Of a DNA stretch of 64,000 nt, positions 33,276 to 42,354 are shown in pieces (position 1 is the stretch's first letter; the number at the start of each line of letters is the position of its first letter). This DNA comes from an uncultured Pseudomonadota bacterium (GTDB taxonomy: Bacteria > Pseudomonadota > Alphaproteobacteria > RF32 > CAG-239), in contig CACWKS010000001.1 in NCBI GenBank assembly GCA_902761535.1, forward strand, positions 1-64,000. The letters are read 5' to 3'. The notes beneath the pieces are model-generated. The model was not told where the DNA came from, ran no database searches, and saw only the letters and a program-made list of their open reading frames with translations. A program made the position numbers and the translations under genes.

Positions 33276-33965
33276 TTATTTAGTCCTCTTAATCAAATCT
33301 TTAACAACTTCTCCGGCCATAATCAATCCTGCCGCTGCCGGCGTAAATGAGGTTGAACCTACAACCTCGCTTCCGTTTTTATGCGGTGATTCTTTAGAAT
33401 AAACCACCTTCACATTATCAATTCCGCGTTTACGTAATTCCTTACGCATAACTGCCGCCAATGGACAAACGCTGGTCTGATAAATATCTGCAACTTCAAA
33501 TGCTGCAGGATTAACCTTATTACCGGCTCCCATTGCTGATATTATTGCTACTTTAGCGCGTTTTGCCGCTTCAATCAAGCAGATTTTTCCACTTATCGTA
33601 TCAATAGCATCAACAATATAATCATATTTTGCTACCTCAAATTGCTCTGCTGTTTCCGGTAAATAACGCATTTTATAAACCGTCACTTTGCAATCAGGAT
33701 TAATATCGGCGATTCTCTGGGCCGCCACTTCAACTTTATATTGCCCGAGTGTCGAATGAAAAGCATAAAGCTGGCGATTAAGATTGGTTATTTCAAATTT
33801 ATCGCTGTCAACTAAATCAATTGCCCCGATACCGCTGCGTGCTAATGCTTCCACCGCATAACTGCCAACTCCGCCTACCCCGAACACTGCCACATGCGAC
33901 AACTTCAGCTTTCTTAAAGCCTCTGTTCCGAAAATCAACTCACTGCGCGAAAATTGGTCTGCCAT
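33276..33965 (-). CDS. tcdA: tRNA threonylcarbamoyladenosine dehydratase TcdA
   Basis: This 229-residue E1-like enzyme cyclises t6A37 to ct6A in ANN-decoding tRNAs. It starts MADQFSRSELIFGTEALRKL. The nucleotide-binding motif is GVGGVGSYAVEALARSGIG (about 29-47), and D-x(n)-NLNRQ follows in DKFEITNLNRQLYA. The late Cys in YQTSVCPLA and the sequence GSTSFTPAAAGLIMAGEVV support TcdA/CsdL over ThiF or MoeB. ATG 33965 has AAGGAAAA upstream; the frame extends eight codons further without a site. Confidence 0.9.
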   Translation of the reverse strand: MADQFSRSELIFGTEALRKLKLSHVAVFGVGGVGSYAVEALARSGIGAIDLVDSDKFEITNLNRQLYAFHSTLGQYKVEVAAQRIADINPDCKVTVYKMRYLPETAEQFEVAKYDYIVDAIDTISGKICLIEAAKRAKVAIISAMGAGNKVNPAAFEVADIYQTSVCPLAAVMRKELRKRGIDNVKVVYSKESPHKNGSEVVGSTSFTPAAAGLIMAGEVVKDLIKRTK

Positions 33966-33997
33966 CTTATTTTCCTTATAAATCGACAATAATTATT

Positions 33998-34579
33998 ATG
34001 GCAATTTTAATCGCTTGGCAAGAAAAATATCATCAACCCGATTGTTTTTACCTCTACCGTCATTATTTAAATTCACCGGAGGTAAAAATGCTGGTCAACG
34101 ACAAAATGCAACAAAATTACGAATATTTTTATACCGCCCGCGAAGGTGAGGATTTTGCCTCTGATTTCACTCCTGATTTGACTCCGCCGCAAATGCTGGC
34201 CTTGGGTGTTTTTGAAGGACACTATCTCAATGATTGCAAAAAAGAATTTCCTCATCAATGGTTCAAAAATGCCAAATTATCCTTGCCTCAAGCCTGTGCC
34301 GAAATTAATTATTTTAAAATAAAGTCACGTATGTCATTATCCGAATGGAGACGGCGCGGTTGGATTATCGGTCCCGACCCGCGAGGATGGTTTCAATGGT
34401 ATTGCCGCTACTATATGGGACGCCGTATCCCTGAAATTGATGCTTGGCAAATCAAACGCTGGCGTGCCTTCAAACGGCACTATATCCAAGTTAAGAAAAA
34501 TTGCCCGATTCTGGACTTTGATTGTCGCCGTCGTCAACGTCAAGCCTTACTGCAATGGGCTTATAATCCGCTGTTTTAA
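33998..34579 (+). CDS. Conserved hypothetical protein
   Basis: This 193-residue soluble protein is rich in Trp, Tyr and Arg. I recognise its general type, with the conserved block RRRGWIIGPDPRGWFQWYCR near 115-134 and a C-terminus of Arg-rich helices (WRAFKRHYIQVKKN, FDCRRRQRQALLQWAYNP). Homologous unnamed proteins occur in varied bacteria and some eukaryotes; the function is unknown. It is divergent from tcdA and in an operon with the oxidoreductase gene (15-bp gap). Confidence 0.7.
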   Translation: MAILIAWQEKYHQPDCFYLYRHYLNSPEVKMLVNDKMQQNYEYFYTAREGEDFASDFTPDLTPPQMLALGVFEGHYLNDCKKEFPHQWFKNAKLSLPQACAEINYFKIKSRMSLSEWRRRGWIIGPDPRGWFQWYCRYYMGRRIPEIDAWQIKRWRAFKRHYIQVKKNCPILDFDCRRRQRQALLQWAYNPLF

Positions 34580-34594
34580 TTTTAGGAGAATCAA

Positions 34595-35161
34595 ATGAAA
34601 TTACTTTATATTAATACCTGTGTTCGCAAAGAATCCCGCACCAAAATCCTGGCCGACTATTTGGTGGACAAGCTGAATGCCGAAGTCAAACAAGTTGACG
34701 TTCCGACTTTAGATCTCAAACCGTTGGATGAATATATGCTGAATGTACGCACTCAATGGGTTGAACAAAAACAATTTGATGATGCCCTGTTTGACCTGGC
34801 AAAAGATTTTGCCTCCGCCGATATAATTGTCATCGCCGCCCCTTATTGGGATTTATCTTTCCCGACTTGGCTCAAACTTTATATCGAACATATCAATATA
34901 ATCGGTTTGCTTTTCAACTTCTCGCCCCAAGGCGATATAATTCCGTTATGCCGTGCTCAAAAACTTTATTATGTCACCACCAAAGGCGGTTATAATGATG
35001 ATAATTTCGGATTTGAATATATCAAAAATCTGGCGCAAAATTTCTATGGCATCACAGATGTAAATCTCATCAAAGCCGAAGGTCTGGATATTTACGGAAC
35101 CGATATATCGAAAAAAATAATTCAAGCCCGCCGCGACATTGATGAATTACTCCTCGCTTAA
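34595..35161 (+). CDS. NAD(P)H-quinone/azo oxidoreductase, flavodoxin-like fold
   Basis: This 188-residue protein is of the FMN-dependent NADH-azoreductase/NAD(P)H dehydrogenase (quinone) family: N-terminal strand MKLLYINTCVRKESRT for FMN phosphate, IVIAAPYWDLSFPTWLKLYIE near 79-99 (quoted up to 20 as IVIAAPYWDLSFPTWLKLYI) and the flavin loop YYVTTKGGY near 128-136. It probably reduces quinones to limit redox damage. TTAGGAGAATCAA gives a strong ribosome site. A terminator follows. Confidence 0.85.
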   Translation: MKLLYINTCVRKESRTKILADYLVDKLNAEVKQVDVPTLDLKPLDEYMLNVRTQWVEQKQFDDALFDLAKDFASADIIVIAAPYWDLSFPTWLKLYIEHINIIGLLFNFSPQGDIIPLCRAQKLYYVTTKGGYNDDNFGFEYIKNLAQNFYGITDVNLIKAEGLDIYGTDISKKIIQARRDIDELLLA

Positions 35162-35165
35162 AACC

Positions 35166-35209
35166 CAACCCCGTCATTCATCCTCAGCCGAATAACGGGG
35201 TTATTTTTA
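35166..35209 (+). terminator. Terminator after the quinone reductase gene
   Basis: The stem AACCCCGT...ACGGGGTTA is followed by TTTTTAT. Confidence 0.75.
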
Positions 35210-35296
35210 TTCTTAAATTCAACGAATCCTTGACAATAAAATCTACACTCTGTTAAACTTTTGACAAATGTTTTACCACTAAAAAAGGAGACTGCC

Positions 35297-35770
35297 ATGC
35301 GACCAACCTGGGATGAATATTTTTTAGAAGTTATGCATGCGTTGCAAAAACGCTCAACTTGTGACCGCGGACAATGCGCTTGTGTGATTGTTAAAAATAA
35401 CCAAATTTTGTGTACCGGTTATGCCGGAGCACCATCCGGTCTTCCCCATTGTGACGATGTCGGGCACTTAATCCGTGCCTCTTACGAAGCAGACGGCAAA
35501 TTGCATGACCATTGTATTCGCACCGTTCACGCTGAACAAAACGCCATTTGTCAGGCCGCTAAACGCGGAGTCGCTATTGACGGAGCTACTATTTATGTAG
35601 GAATGACACCTTGTCGCACCTGTGCCATGCTTTTAATATCTTCCGGAATTAAGAAAGTTATCGCCGAAAACAAATACCATGCCGGACAGGAATCTGAAGA
35701 AATGTTCGCCCAAGCAGGTGTAGAGTTGGTTTTTGTTAACGACAGTGTTCTTGAATATACTAAAAAATAA
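35297..35770 (+). CDS. Deoxycytidylate (dCMP) deaminase
   Basis: This 157-residue zinc enzyme makes dUMP for thymidylate synthesis. The zinc ligands and proton shuttle are HAEQNAIC (about 74-81) and the PCRTCAM block (about 99-105). It starts MRPTWDEYFLEVMHALQKRS. An inserted Cys-rich segment (STCDRGQCACVIV) is typical of this dCMP deaminase/ComE-type group. ATG 35297 has AAAAAAGGAG nine bases upstream. It is a single gene with its own terminator. Confidence 0.9.
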   Translation: MRPTWDEYFLEVMHALQKRSTCDRGQCACVIVKNNQILCTGYAGAPSGLPHCDDVGHLIRASYEADGKLHDHCIRTVHAEQNAICQAAKRGVAIDGATIYVGMTPCRTCAMLLISSGIKKVIAENKYHAGQESEEMFAQAGVELVFVNDSVLEYTKK

Positions 35771-35806
35771 AAAAAGCGGCTAAGTATTTCTGCTTAACCG
35801 CTTTTA
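35769..35806. terminator. Bidirectional terminator between dCMP deaminase and tsf
   Basis: AAAAAGCGGCTAAG / CTTAACCGCTTTT form a long stem between convergent genes. Confidence 0.85.
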
Positions 35807-35821
35807 TTCTGCATAATTCGC

Positions 35822-36748
35822 TTATTTATTCAATTGAGCTGCAACTTCAGCTGCAAAATCTTCTTCTTTCTTTTGCAAACCTTCACCCAATTTGAAACGA
35901 ACATAATTGGTCAATTTAATTTCAGCACCCAATTCTTTTTCGGCATCAGCAATAACTTGCTTAACTTTCTTATCCGGATCCATAATATAGGCTTGTTCTT
36001 CCAAAACAACTTCGTCATAAAACTTGCGAACGCGACCTTCAACCATTTTTTCAATAATGTTTTCCGGTTTACCCGAAGCTTTAGCTTGTTCGGCAAAAAT
36101 TGACTTTTCATGTTCAACCGCTGCCGGATCAACCGATGCAATATTCAAAGCAATCGGAGCCGTAGCCGCAATATGCATGGCAATATGTTTGCCCAATTCT
36201 AACAATTTAGCTTTATCAGCCTTTGACTCTAAAGCAACCAAAACACCGATTTTACCCAAATTTTCACCGCAACAATTGTGCAAATACGAAGCAACAACAC
36301 CTTCATTAACCTGAATCATTGCCGCACGACGCAAATTCATATTTTCGCCGATCTTTGCAATCATATCGGTCAAACGTTCTTCAAAAGTCTTGTTGCACTT
36401 CGGGCAATGAAAAGTTTTCATATCACAAACTTCACCGGCAGCCATCAAAGCAACTTTAGCCGCATCGGCAACATATTCTTGGAAAATCTCATTTTTAGCA
36501 ACGAAGTCCGTTTCTGAGTTAACTTCAGCTATCGCTCCCTTATTTCCTTCAACATAAATCGAAACCAAACCCTCGGCAGCAATACGACTGGCCTTTTTGG
36601 CGGCAGTAGCCAAACCTTTTTTTCTTAACCAGTCAACAGCTTCTTCAAAATTGCCGTTGGTTTCAACCAAGGCTTTTTTACAATCAAGCATACCTGCACT
36701 GGTAGCTTCTCTCAACTCTTTAACTAAAGCAGCAGTAATTTCTGTCAT
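35822..36748 (-). CDS. tsf: Elongation factor Ts
   Basis: This 308-residue nucleotide exchange factor for EF-Tu has an N-terminal UBA-like domain (LREATSAGMLDCKKAL), the TDFV motif at 80-83 that enters the EF-Tu nucleotide pocket, and the core repeats IGENMNLRRAA and LGKIGVLVALES. Unusually the first core domain carries C108, H114, C115-x-x-C118 (FHCPKCNKTF) and the second a CC pair at 159-160 (LHNCCGENLG), where relatives have non-Cys residues. These could bind zinc or form disulfides. It is downstream of rpsB, with a hairpin between. Confidence 0.95.
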   Translation of the reverse strand: MTEITAALVKELREATSAGMLDCKKALVETNGNFEEAVDWLRKKGLATAAKKASRIAAEGLVSIYVEGNKGAIAEVNSETDFVAKNEIFQEYVADAAKVALMAAGEVCDMKTFHCPKCNKTFEERLTDMIAKIGENMNLRRAAMIQVNEGVVASYLHNCCGENLGKIGVLVALESKADKAKLLELGKHIAMHIAATAPIALNIASVDPAAVEHEKSIFAEQAKASGKPENIIEKMVEGRVRKFYDEVVLEEQAYIMDPDKKVKQVIADAEKELGAEIKLTNYVRFKLGEGLQKKEEDFAAEVAAQLNK

Positions 36749-36779
36749 CTTTTATAAACCCTTAAAAATATTTAATTTC

Positions 36780-36817
36780 AAAAAAGGGCGGCGCAGTATA
36801 TCAACACCGCCCTCATT
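36780..36817 (-). terminator. Hairpin terminator between rpsB and tsf
   Basis: On the minus strand GAGGGCGG...CCGCCCTTTTTT forms a GC stem with a T-run, 20 bp after the rpsB stop codon. It may attenuate transcription so that S2 is made in excess of EF-Ts. Confidence 0.75.
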
Positions 36818-36836
36818 CGCTCAAATAGCCTGAAAA

Positions 36837-37655
36837 TTATTCAGCTTTTTCTTTCTTTTCGGCTGTTTTTTTAGGTGCTCTTTTGCGCGGAGCTTTAGGA
36901 GCATCTTTCTTTTCAGCGGCTATTTCTTCAACCATTTCCTCAACCTTGACACCTTGAGCGGCAATCTGAGCTTGCATACCATCCAATACCGAAGCTGAAA
37001 TCATCTCGGAATAGAACTGAATGGCTCTGATTGCATCATCATTACCGGGAACCGGCAAATCAACTGCCTCGGGATCAGAGTTGGTATCACAAATACCGAT
37101 AACCGGAATTCCCAACTTTTTAGCTTCTTTAATCGCCAAAGATTCTTTGCAGGTATCGATAACAAACAACAAATCCGGTTGACCGCCCATATTCATGATG
37201 CCGCCCAATTCCAGATTCAATTTTTCCTGTTCTTTTCTCATACCTTGCAATTCTTTTTTGGTATATCCGGCCAAGTCACCTTTTTCAAACATTTCGTTCA
37301 ATTTTACCAAACGGGTAATTGACTTGTGAACTGTTTTCCAGTTGGTCAACATACCGCCCAACCAACGTTGGTTAACATAATATTGACCGCAACGCTCGGC
37401 ATTTTCTTTAATAATGTCTTGAGCTTGGCGCTTGGTTGCAACAAACAAAACTTTACCGCCTTGAGCTGCAATCTCTTTGGTTGTAGCCATTGCCTGATAC
37501 AGCATCGGATAAGTTTTTTGCAAATCAATAATGTGAATATTATCTCTTTTGCCATAAATATAAGCCGCCATTTTCGGATTCCAACGACGAGCGTGGTGAC
37601 CGAAGTGAACGCCGGCTTCAATCATCTGGCGCAAAGTAAATGTAGGAAGAGTCAT
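36837..37655 (-). CDS. rpsB: 30S ribosomal protein S2
   Basis: This 272-residue small-subunit protein has the S2 signatures EAGVHFGHHARRWNPKMAAY (about 13-32) and PVIGICDTNSDPEAVDLPVPGNDDA-type block (IGICDTNSDPEAVDLPVPGN, about 185-204). The C-terminus is extended by an Ala/Lys-rich tail (KAPRKRAPKKTAEKKEK), common in alphaproteobacteria. It is first in the rpsB-tsf pair. Confidence 0.95.
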   Translation of the reverse strand: MTLPTFTLRQMIEAGVHFGHHARRWNPKMAAYIYGKRDNIHIIDLQKTYPMLYQAMATTKEIAAQGGKVLFVATKRQAQDIIKENAERCGQYYVNQRWLGGMLTNWKTVHKSITRLVKLNEMFEKGDLAGYTKKELQGMRKEQEKLNLELGGIMNMGGQPDLLFVIDTCKESLAIKEAKKLGIPVIGICDTNSDPEAVDLPVPGNDDAIRAIQFYSEMISASVLDGMQAQIAAQGVKVEEMVEEIAAEKKDAPKAPRKRAPKKTAEKKEKAE

Positions 37656-37686
37656 ATTTTTATATCCTTCTTTTTTCGGTTAAACC

Positions 37687-37773
37687 TCCGCGGATCCTGC
37701 CAAAACTTGAAAGTTCCAAGCACCGAAACGAAACTAAAAATCAAAATTTTCAATCCCGCTAAAAATCCGCGTG
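37687..37773 (-). promoter_or_regulatory. Structured rpsB leader (putative autoregulatory RNA)
   Basis: On the minus strand CGCGGAT (37771-37765) and ATCCGCG (37695-37689) can pair and enclose about 70 bases, ending some 30 bases before the rpsB start. S2 is known to repress its own leader in other bacteria, so this fold may be the operator. The structure is inferred only from complementarity. Confidence 0.4.
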
Positions 37774-37901
37774 TGAATTAATGTTAACGAAAATCGTTTT
37801 ATCGATTCTCAGACGCTTTTTAAACATATCTTCACAAAATTGCAAGCATTTTTTCACAAATTTTTACTTTATTTAACAAAATATTCCTGTTGCAAAAAAA
37901 C

Positions 37902-37930
37902 TTATTGACTCCGATAATAAACGATATAAT
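37902..37930 (+). promoter_or_regulatory. Likely promoter of the polysaccharide operon
   Basis: TATAAT lies at 37925-37930, about 36 bp before the first start codon. Upstream, TTATTG (37902-37907) is spaced 17 bp and TTGACT (37905-37910) only 14 bp, so the -35 element is uncertain. Confidence 0.4.
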
Positions 37931-37966
37931 AACTAAACTTGAAAAATTCGAAAACAGAGGTGTCAA

Positions 37967-38932
37967 ATGAATAGTATTCTCGTAACTGGTGGGACTGGAT
38001 TTTTAGGCTCTAACTTATGTCATCGACTTATTAGTAACGGTGACAAGGTTATTTGTATTGACAACAATTATACCGGAAGATTACAAAACATCGCTGATTT
38101 ATTAAATAATCCTAATTTTCGTTTTATTGAGCATGATGTTTGTTCACCCCTTTCTATCAACGACACTAAAATAGACCAAATATACAACCTGGCATGTCCT
38201 GCATCGCCTCCGGCTTACCAAGGTTCTCATTCTATTCAAACTACCAAAACTTGCGTGCTCGGTGCAATTAATATGTTGGATTTGGCTAAAAAACACCATG
38301 CCGCTATTTTGCAAACATCCACATCGGAAATCTATGGCAATCCTTTAATTCACCCCCAACCCGAGACCTATCTCGGAAATGTCAATCCGATTGGAATTCG
38401 TTCTTGTTACGATGAAGGAAAACGTTGTGCGGAAAGCCTGTTTTTTGATTATCATCGCCATGAGGGTGTCAACATAAAAGTTGTACGCATTTTTAACACC
38501 TACGGACCAAACATGGATCCTCATGATGGTCGAGTCGTTTCCAATTTTATTTGTCAGGCCCTAAGCGGACAAGATTTAACTATTTACGGTCAAGGTAATC
38601 AAACTCGTTCATTCTGCTATGTTGATGACCTCATTGAAGGTTTGATTCGCATGATGAATTCGCCCAAAGATTTTACCGGTCCTGTCAACTTAGGCAATCC
38701 CGGAGAATTCACCATCAAAGAATTGGCACAAAAAGTAATCGCTAAAATCGGCGGTTCTTCCCAAATAGTATACCGCGATTTACCTGCTGACGATCCTTGT
38801 CTGCGTCGTCCCGACATTACTTTAGCTAAAACTAAATTAGGTTGGGAACCGAAAATAAAACTTGATGAAGGACTCGATAAAACCATAGCTTATTTTGAAA
38901 CACAAATTAATTTATTTAAGAAGGCAATTTAA
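37967..38932 (+). CDS. uxs: UDP-glucuronate decarboxylase (UDP-xylose synthase)
   Basis: This 321-residue SDR-fold enzyme converts UDP-glucuronate to UDP-xylose. It shows the NAD motif [10 protein letters not shown] (8-17), the [14 protein letters not shown] segment characteristic of Uxs, the catalytic Ser and YxxxK in TSTSEIYG and SCYDEGKR, and [18 protein letters not shown] (about 177-194). It is first of nine co-directional genes; its partner Ugd makes the substrate. GAGGTG precedes the ATG. Confidence 0.9.
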   Translation: MNSILVTGGTGFLGSNLCHRLISNGDKVICIDNNYTGRLQNIADLLNNPNFRFIEHDVCSPLSINDTKIDQIYNLACPASPPAYQGSHSIQTTKTCVLGAINMLDLAKKHHAAILQTSTSEIYGNPLIHPQPETYLGNVNPIGIRSCYDEGKRCAESLFFDYHRHEGVNIKVVRIFNTYGPNMDPHDGRVVSNFICQALSGQDLTIYGQGNQTRSFCYVDDLIEGLIRMMNSPKDFTGPVNLGNPGEFTIKELAQKVIAKIGGSSQIVYRDLPADDPCLRRPDITLAKTKLGWEPKIKLDEGLDKTIAYFETQINLFKKAI

Positions 38933-38933
38933 A

Positions 38934-40271
38934 ATGAAAGTAGCAATTATCGGAACCGGATATGTCGGACTCCCCACCGGAGTAGGTTTGGCTGAATTAG
39001 GAAACGAAGTAACCTGTATTGATCGCGATCCGCAAAAAATCGCCGCCTTAAATTCCGGCAAAATCACTCTTTACGAAGATGGACTGGAAGAGCTTTTTCA
39101 CAAAAACACCGCCGCCGGAAGAATCAAATTTACCACTTCTATGAAAGAAGGCATTGAAACTGCCGATTTAGTTATAATTGCCGTCGGTACACCACCGCAT
39201 CCGGTGACTAAAGAAGCAGATATGAAATATATTCATGCAGCTGCAACCGAGTTAGCCGAATATTTACAAGGATATACCGTTGTTGCAACCAAATCGACCG
39301 TTCCGGTCGGTACCGGCGATGATATCGAAGCCCTTATCAGCAAAAAAAATCCTTTTGCCGATTTTGATGTTGTTTCTTTGCCGGAATTTTTGCGTGAAGG
39401 TTTTGCAGTTTATGACTTTTTTCACCCCGATCGCATTGTTGTGGGTGCAAATACTGAAAAAGCCCGCAATGTAATCAAAGAGCTCTATCAACCGTTCGCT
39501 GGCAAAACCAACATGCTGTTTGTCAAACGTCGTTCAAGCGAAACCATAAAATATGCCTCTAACGCTTTTTTAGCAATCAAGATTCATTATATAAACGAAA
39601 TGGCTGACTTTTGCGAAAAAACCGGTGCCGATATTACCGAAGTAGCCCAAGGTATGGGGTTAGATACCCGCATCGGCAATCGTTTCTTAAATCCCGGACC
39701 GGGTTATGGTGGAAGTTGTTTTCCTAAAGATACTATGGCTATGTCTTATATGGCACGCCAAAACGATGTGGAAATGACCTTAATTAATGCGGCCATTGCC
39801 GGCAACACCAAACGCAAACAGCAAATGGCCGAACGGATTCTCAATGCGGTTAAAGATATTCCTAATCCCAAAATAGCTGTATTGGGCTTAGCTTTCAAAG
39901 ACGGAACCGATGACTGCCGCGAGAGTCCGGCTATGGATATTGTTTACAATCTGCTTGAACATAAAGCCGACATCACCGCTTATGATCCTAAAGCTATGGG
40001 CACTGCTTGCCGCCTTTTAGGCGACAAAATCAGCTATGCCGATGATATGTACGCATGTTTGAAAGATGCTGATGTCTTAGCGATTTTGACCGAATGGGGC
40101 GAATTCAAGAGTCTGGATTTAACCCGTGCCGGACTTTTAATGCGTCACAAAAACATTGTTGACTGCCGCAATTTGCTAAATATCGAATCAGCACTTGCCA
40201 ACGGTTTCAAATATCAAGGAATTGGCAAAAAGATTGAGAACAAAGAAAAACTGTTGCGGGAGGTTGCATGA
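38934..40271 (+). CDS. ugd: UDP-glucose 6-dehydrogenase
   Basis: This 445-residue enzyme oxidises UDP-glucose to UDP-glucuronate. It shows the N-terminal Rossmann motif IGTGYVGLPTGVGLAELG, the catalytic Cys in PGPGYGGSCFPKDT (about 255-268) and a C-terminal second Rossmann domain (IAVLGLAFKDGTDDCRESPA). ATG 38934 starts one base after the uxs stop codon. It supplies uxs and possibly uronic acid residues for the polymer. Confidence 0.95.
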   Translation: MKVAIIGTGYVGLPTGVGLAELGNEVTCIDRDPQKIAALNSGKITLYEDGLEELFHKNTAAGRIKFTTSMKEGIETADLVIIAVGTPPHPVTKEADMKYIHAAATELAEYLQGYTVVATKSTVPVGTGDDIEALISKKNPFADFDVVSLPEFLREGFAVYDFFHPDRIVVGANTEKARNVIKELYQPFAGKTNMLFVKRRSSETIKYASNAFLAIKIHYINEMADFCEKTGADITEVAQGMGLDTRIGNRFLNPGPGYGGSCFPKDTMAMSYMARQNDVEMTLINAAIAGNTKRKQQMAERILNAVKDIPNPKIAVLGLAFKDGTDDCRESPAMDIVYNLLEHKADITAYDPKAMGTACRLLGDKISYADDMYACLKDADVLAILTEWGEFKSLDLTRAGLLMRHKNIVDCRNLLNIESALANGFKYQGIGKKIENKEKLLREVA

Positions 40272-41236
40272 TTTTAGTTATGGGCGGTGCCGGCTACATC
40301 GGCTCTCATACTGTTCGCCACCTGCTTGATCAAGGCTATGAAGTTATAGTCGCGGACAATTTATATTATGGCCATCGCGAAGCTGTTGACGAACGTGCCG
40401 CTTTTATCTATACAGATCTTATGGACTTACTATCTCTTGATAAGTTGTTCACTTTTTATCCGATTGATGCTGTTATCCATTTTGCTGCCTTTGCTTATGT
40501 CGGAGAAAGTGTAGCTGAACCTGAAAAATACTATTACAACAACGTCATCGGCACGACTAATCTGCTTCATACAATGTTGGCACATAATGTTAAAAAGATT
40601 GTTTTTTCCAGCACCTGTGCCACCTATGGCGAGCCGCAATATACCCCGATTGACGAAAAACATCCGCAAAATCCGATTAATCCTTACGGACGAACCAAAT
40701 TGATGATTGAGCAAATTTTTGCTGATTATGAACGTGCTTATGGACTGCAACATATTGCTTTACGTTATTTTAATGCGGCCGGCTGTTCTCAAGACGGTAA
40801 AATCGGCGAAAGTCACACGCCGGAAACACATTTAATTCCGCTGGTATTACAAGCTATCCTCGGCAAACGCAACTTAATTCAAGTTTTCGGCACTGACTAT
40901 AATACTCCTGACGGCACTTGTATCCGTGACTACATCCATGTTGAAGATTTAGCTGTGGCTCATCGTCTGGCTCTGGAAAAACTGGGGACTTATAACGGTT
41001 GTATTAATCTTGGCACCGGTATCGGCACTTCGGTCAAAGAGATTATTACCGCAGCCGAACAAGTCAGCGGCAAAAAATGCCCCGTGGAATATGCCCCTCG
41101 CCGTGCCGGCGATCCGGCTCGTCTTTTTGCCGACAACACTAAAGCTAAAGAAATTTTAGGCTGGCAACCTCAATACACTGATATTAAAGACATCATCTCA
41201 ACCGCTTGGAATTGGGAACTTAAAAGGAGATATTGA
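40268..41236 (+). CDS. galE: UDP-glucose 4-epimerase
   Basis: This 322-residue SDR enzyme interconverts UDP-glucose and UDP-galactose. It shows GGAGYIGSHTVRHLL (6-20), the catalytic FSSTCATYG and YGRTKLMIEQ with YxxxK, RYFNAAGC and the C-terminal DNTKAKEILGWQPQ. It overlaps ugd by four bases. It makes UDP-galactose, the substrate of the next enzyme. Confidence 0.95.
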   Translation: MILVMGGAGYIGSHTVRHLLDQGYEVIVADNLYYGHREAVDERAAFIYTDLMDLLSLDKLFTFYPIDAVIHFAAFAYVGESVAEPEKYYYNNVIGTTNLLHTMLAHNVKKIVFSSTCATYGEPQYTPIDEKHPQNPINPYGRTKLMIEQIFADYERAYGLQHIALRYFNAAGCSQDGKIGESHTPETHLIPLVLQAILGKRNLIQVFGTDYNTPDGTCIRDYIHVEDLAVAHRLALEKLGTYNGCINLGTGIGTSVKEIITAAEQVSGKKCPVEYAPRRAGDPARLFADNTKAKEILGWQPQYTDIKDIISTAWNWELKRRY

Positions 41237-42351
41237 TGCGCAAAGTAACAAACCTCATTGTTGGTTGTGGATTATCCGGTGTTGTCTTGGCAGAACGTTT
41301 GGCCTCGCAAAAGCATGAAGAAGTTTTGATTATCGACCGACGTAATCATATCGGCGGCAATGTCTATGATTACAAGGATAAAGAAACCGGTATTACGGTT
41401 CACCAATATGGACCCCATGTTTTTCACACTAACAACAAAGAAGTATGGGACTATTTAAGCAACTTTACCGAATGGCATCGTTTTATGTATCGTGTTAAGG
41501 CTGTAATTGACGGAATTGAGGTTAATATTCCCTTTAACCTTGACAGTTTGCATAAAGTTTTTCCGCAATCACTTGCCAACAAATTAGAAACCAAACTTCT
41601 GAAAAAATTCGGTTTTAACCAAAAAGTGCCGATTCTGCAACTTCGCCAATCAAACGACTCAGATCTTGAATTTTTAGCACAATACATATATGAAAAAGTT
41701 TTTTTAGGTTATACGATTAAACAGTGGGGTGTTAAACCCGAAGATTTAGACGCCTCAGTTAGTGGGCGCGTTCCGGTATATATCAGCCGTGACGACCGTT
41801 ATTTTCAAGATCGTTATCAAGCACTTCCGCTTAATGGTTACACTGCAATGATTAAAAACATTCTCAACAATCCGTTGATTAAAGTTGAGCTGAACACGGA
41901 TTTTGCTTCGATTCGCAACAATATTGAATATGATCGCCTATTTTTTAGCGGAGCAATTGATGAGTATTTTAATTATGAATTAGGCAAATTGCCTTACCGC
42001 AGTTTAGATATAATGTTCAAAATTCACAATTGTAATTACTTACAATCCGGACCGCAAATCAACTATCCTGAAAATTATGACTACACCCGCTCGGTGGAAT
42101 ATAAATATTATCTTGATGAAAAATCTGATAAAACCATTGTTTCTTATGAATATCCATACTCCTATGAAGAAGGAAAGCATGAACGTTATTATCCGATTCC
42201 GGATAAAGCTAATCAAGATTTGTATGACCGCTATGTTGCAAAAGCTAAAGAATTAAAAAATGTTTGGTTTGTCGGTCGTTTGGGCGATTACAAGTATTAT
42301 AACATGGACCAAACAGTTTCAAGAGCATTAGAATTGTTTAAGGAGATTTAA
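41236..42351 (+). CDS. glf: UDP-galactopyranose mutase
   Basis: This 371-residue flavoenzyme converts UDP-galactopyranose to UDP-galactofuranose. It shows the FAD motif GCGLSGVVLAERLA, then IDRRNHIGGNVYDY and HVFHTNNKEVWDYLS, and the C-terminal FVGRLGDYKYYNMDQTVSRA. ATG 41236 overlaps the galE TGA by one base and has AAAGGAG upstream. Its presence indicates galactofuranose in the surface polymer. Confidence 0.95.
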   Translation: MRKVTNLIVGCGLSGVVLAERLASQKHEEVLIIDRRNHIGGNVYDYKDKETGITVHQYGPHVFHTNNKEVWDYLSNFTEWHRFMYRVKAVIDGIEVNIPFNLDSLHKVFPQSLANKLETKLLKKFGFNQKVPILQLRQSNDSDLEFLAQYIYEKVFLGYTIKQWGVKPEDLDASVSGRVPVYISRDDRYFQDRYQALPLNGYTAMIKNILNNPLIKVELNTDFASIRNNIEYDRLFFSGAIDEYFNYELGKLPYRSLDIMFKIHNCNYLQSGPQINYPENYDYTRSVEYKYYLDEKSDKTIVSYEYPYSYEEGKHERYYPIPDKANQDLYDRYVAKAKELKNVWFVGRLGDYKYYNMDQTVSRALELFKEI

Positions 42352-42354
42352 ATA

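Noticed and set aside
37594..37612. GTGACCGAAGTG inside rpsB as another repeat element
   Set aside because: It encodes the invariant HFGHH region of S2 on the minus strand, so the match to the intergenic motif is coincidental.
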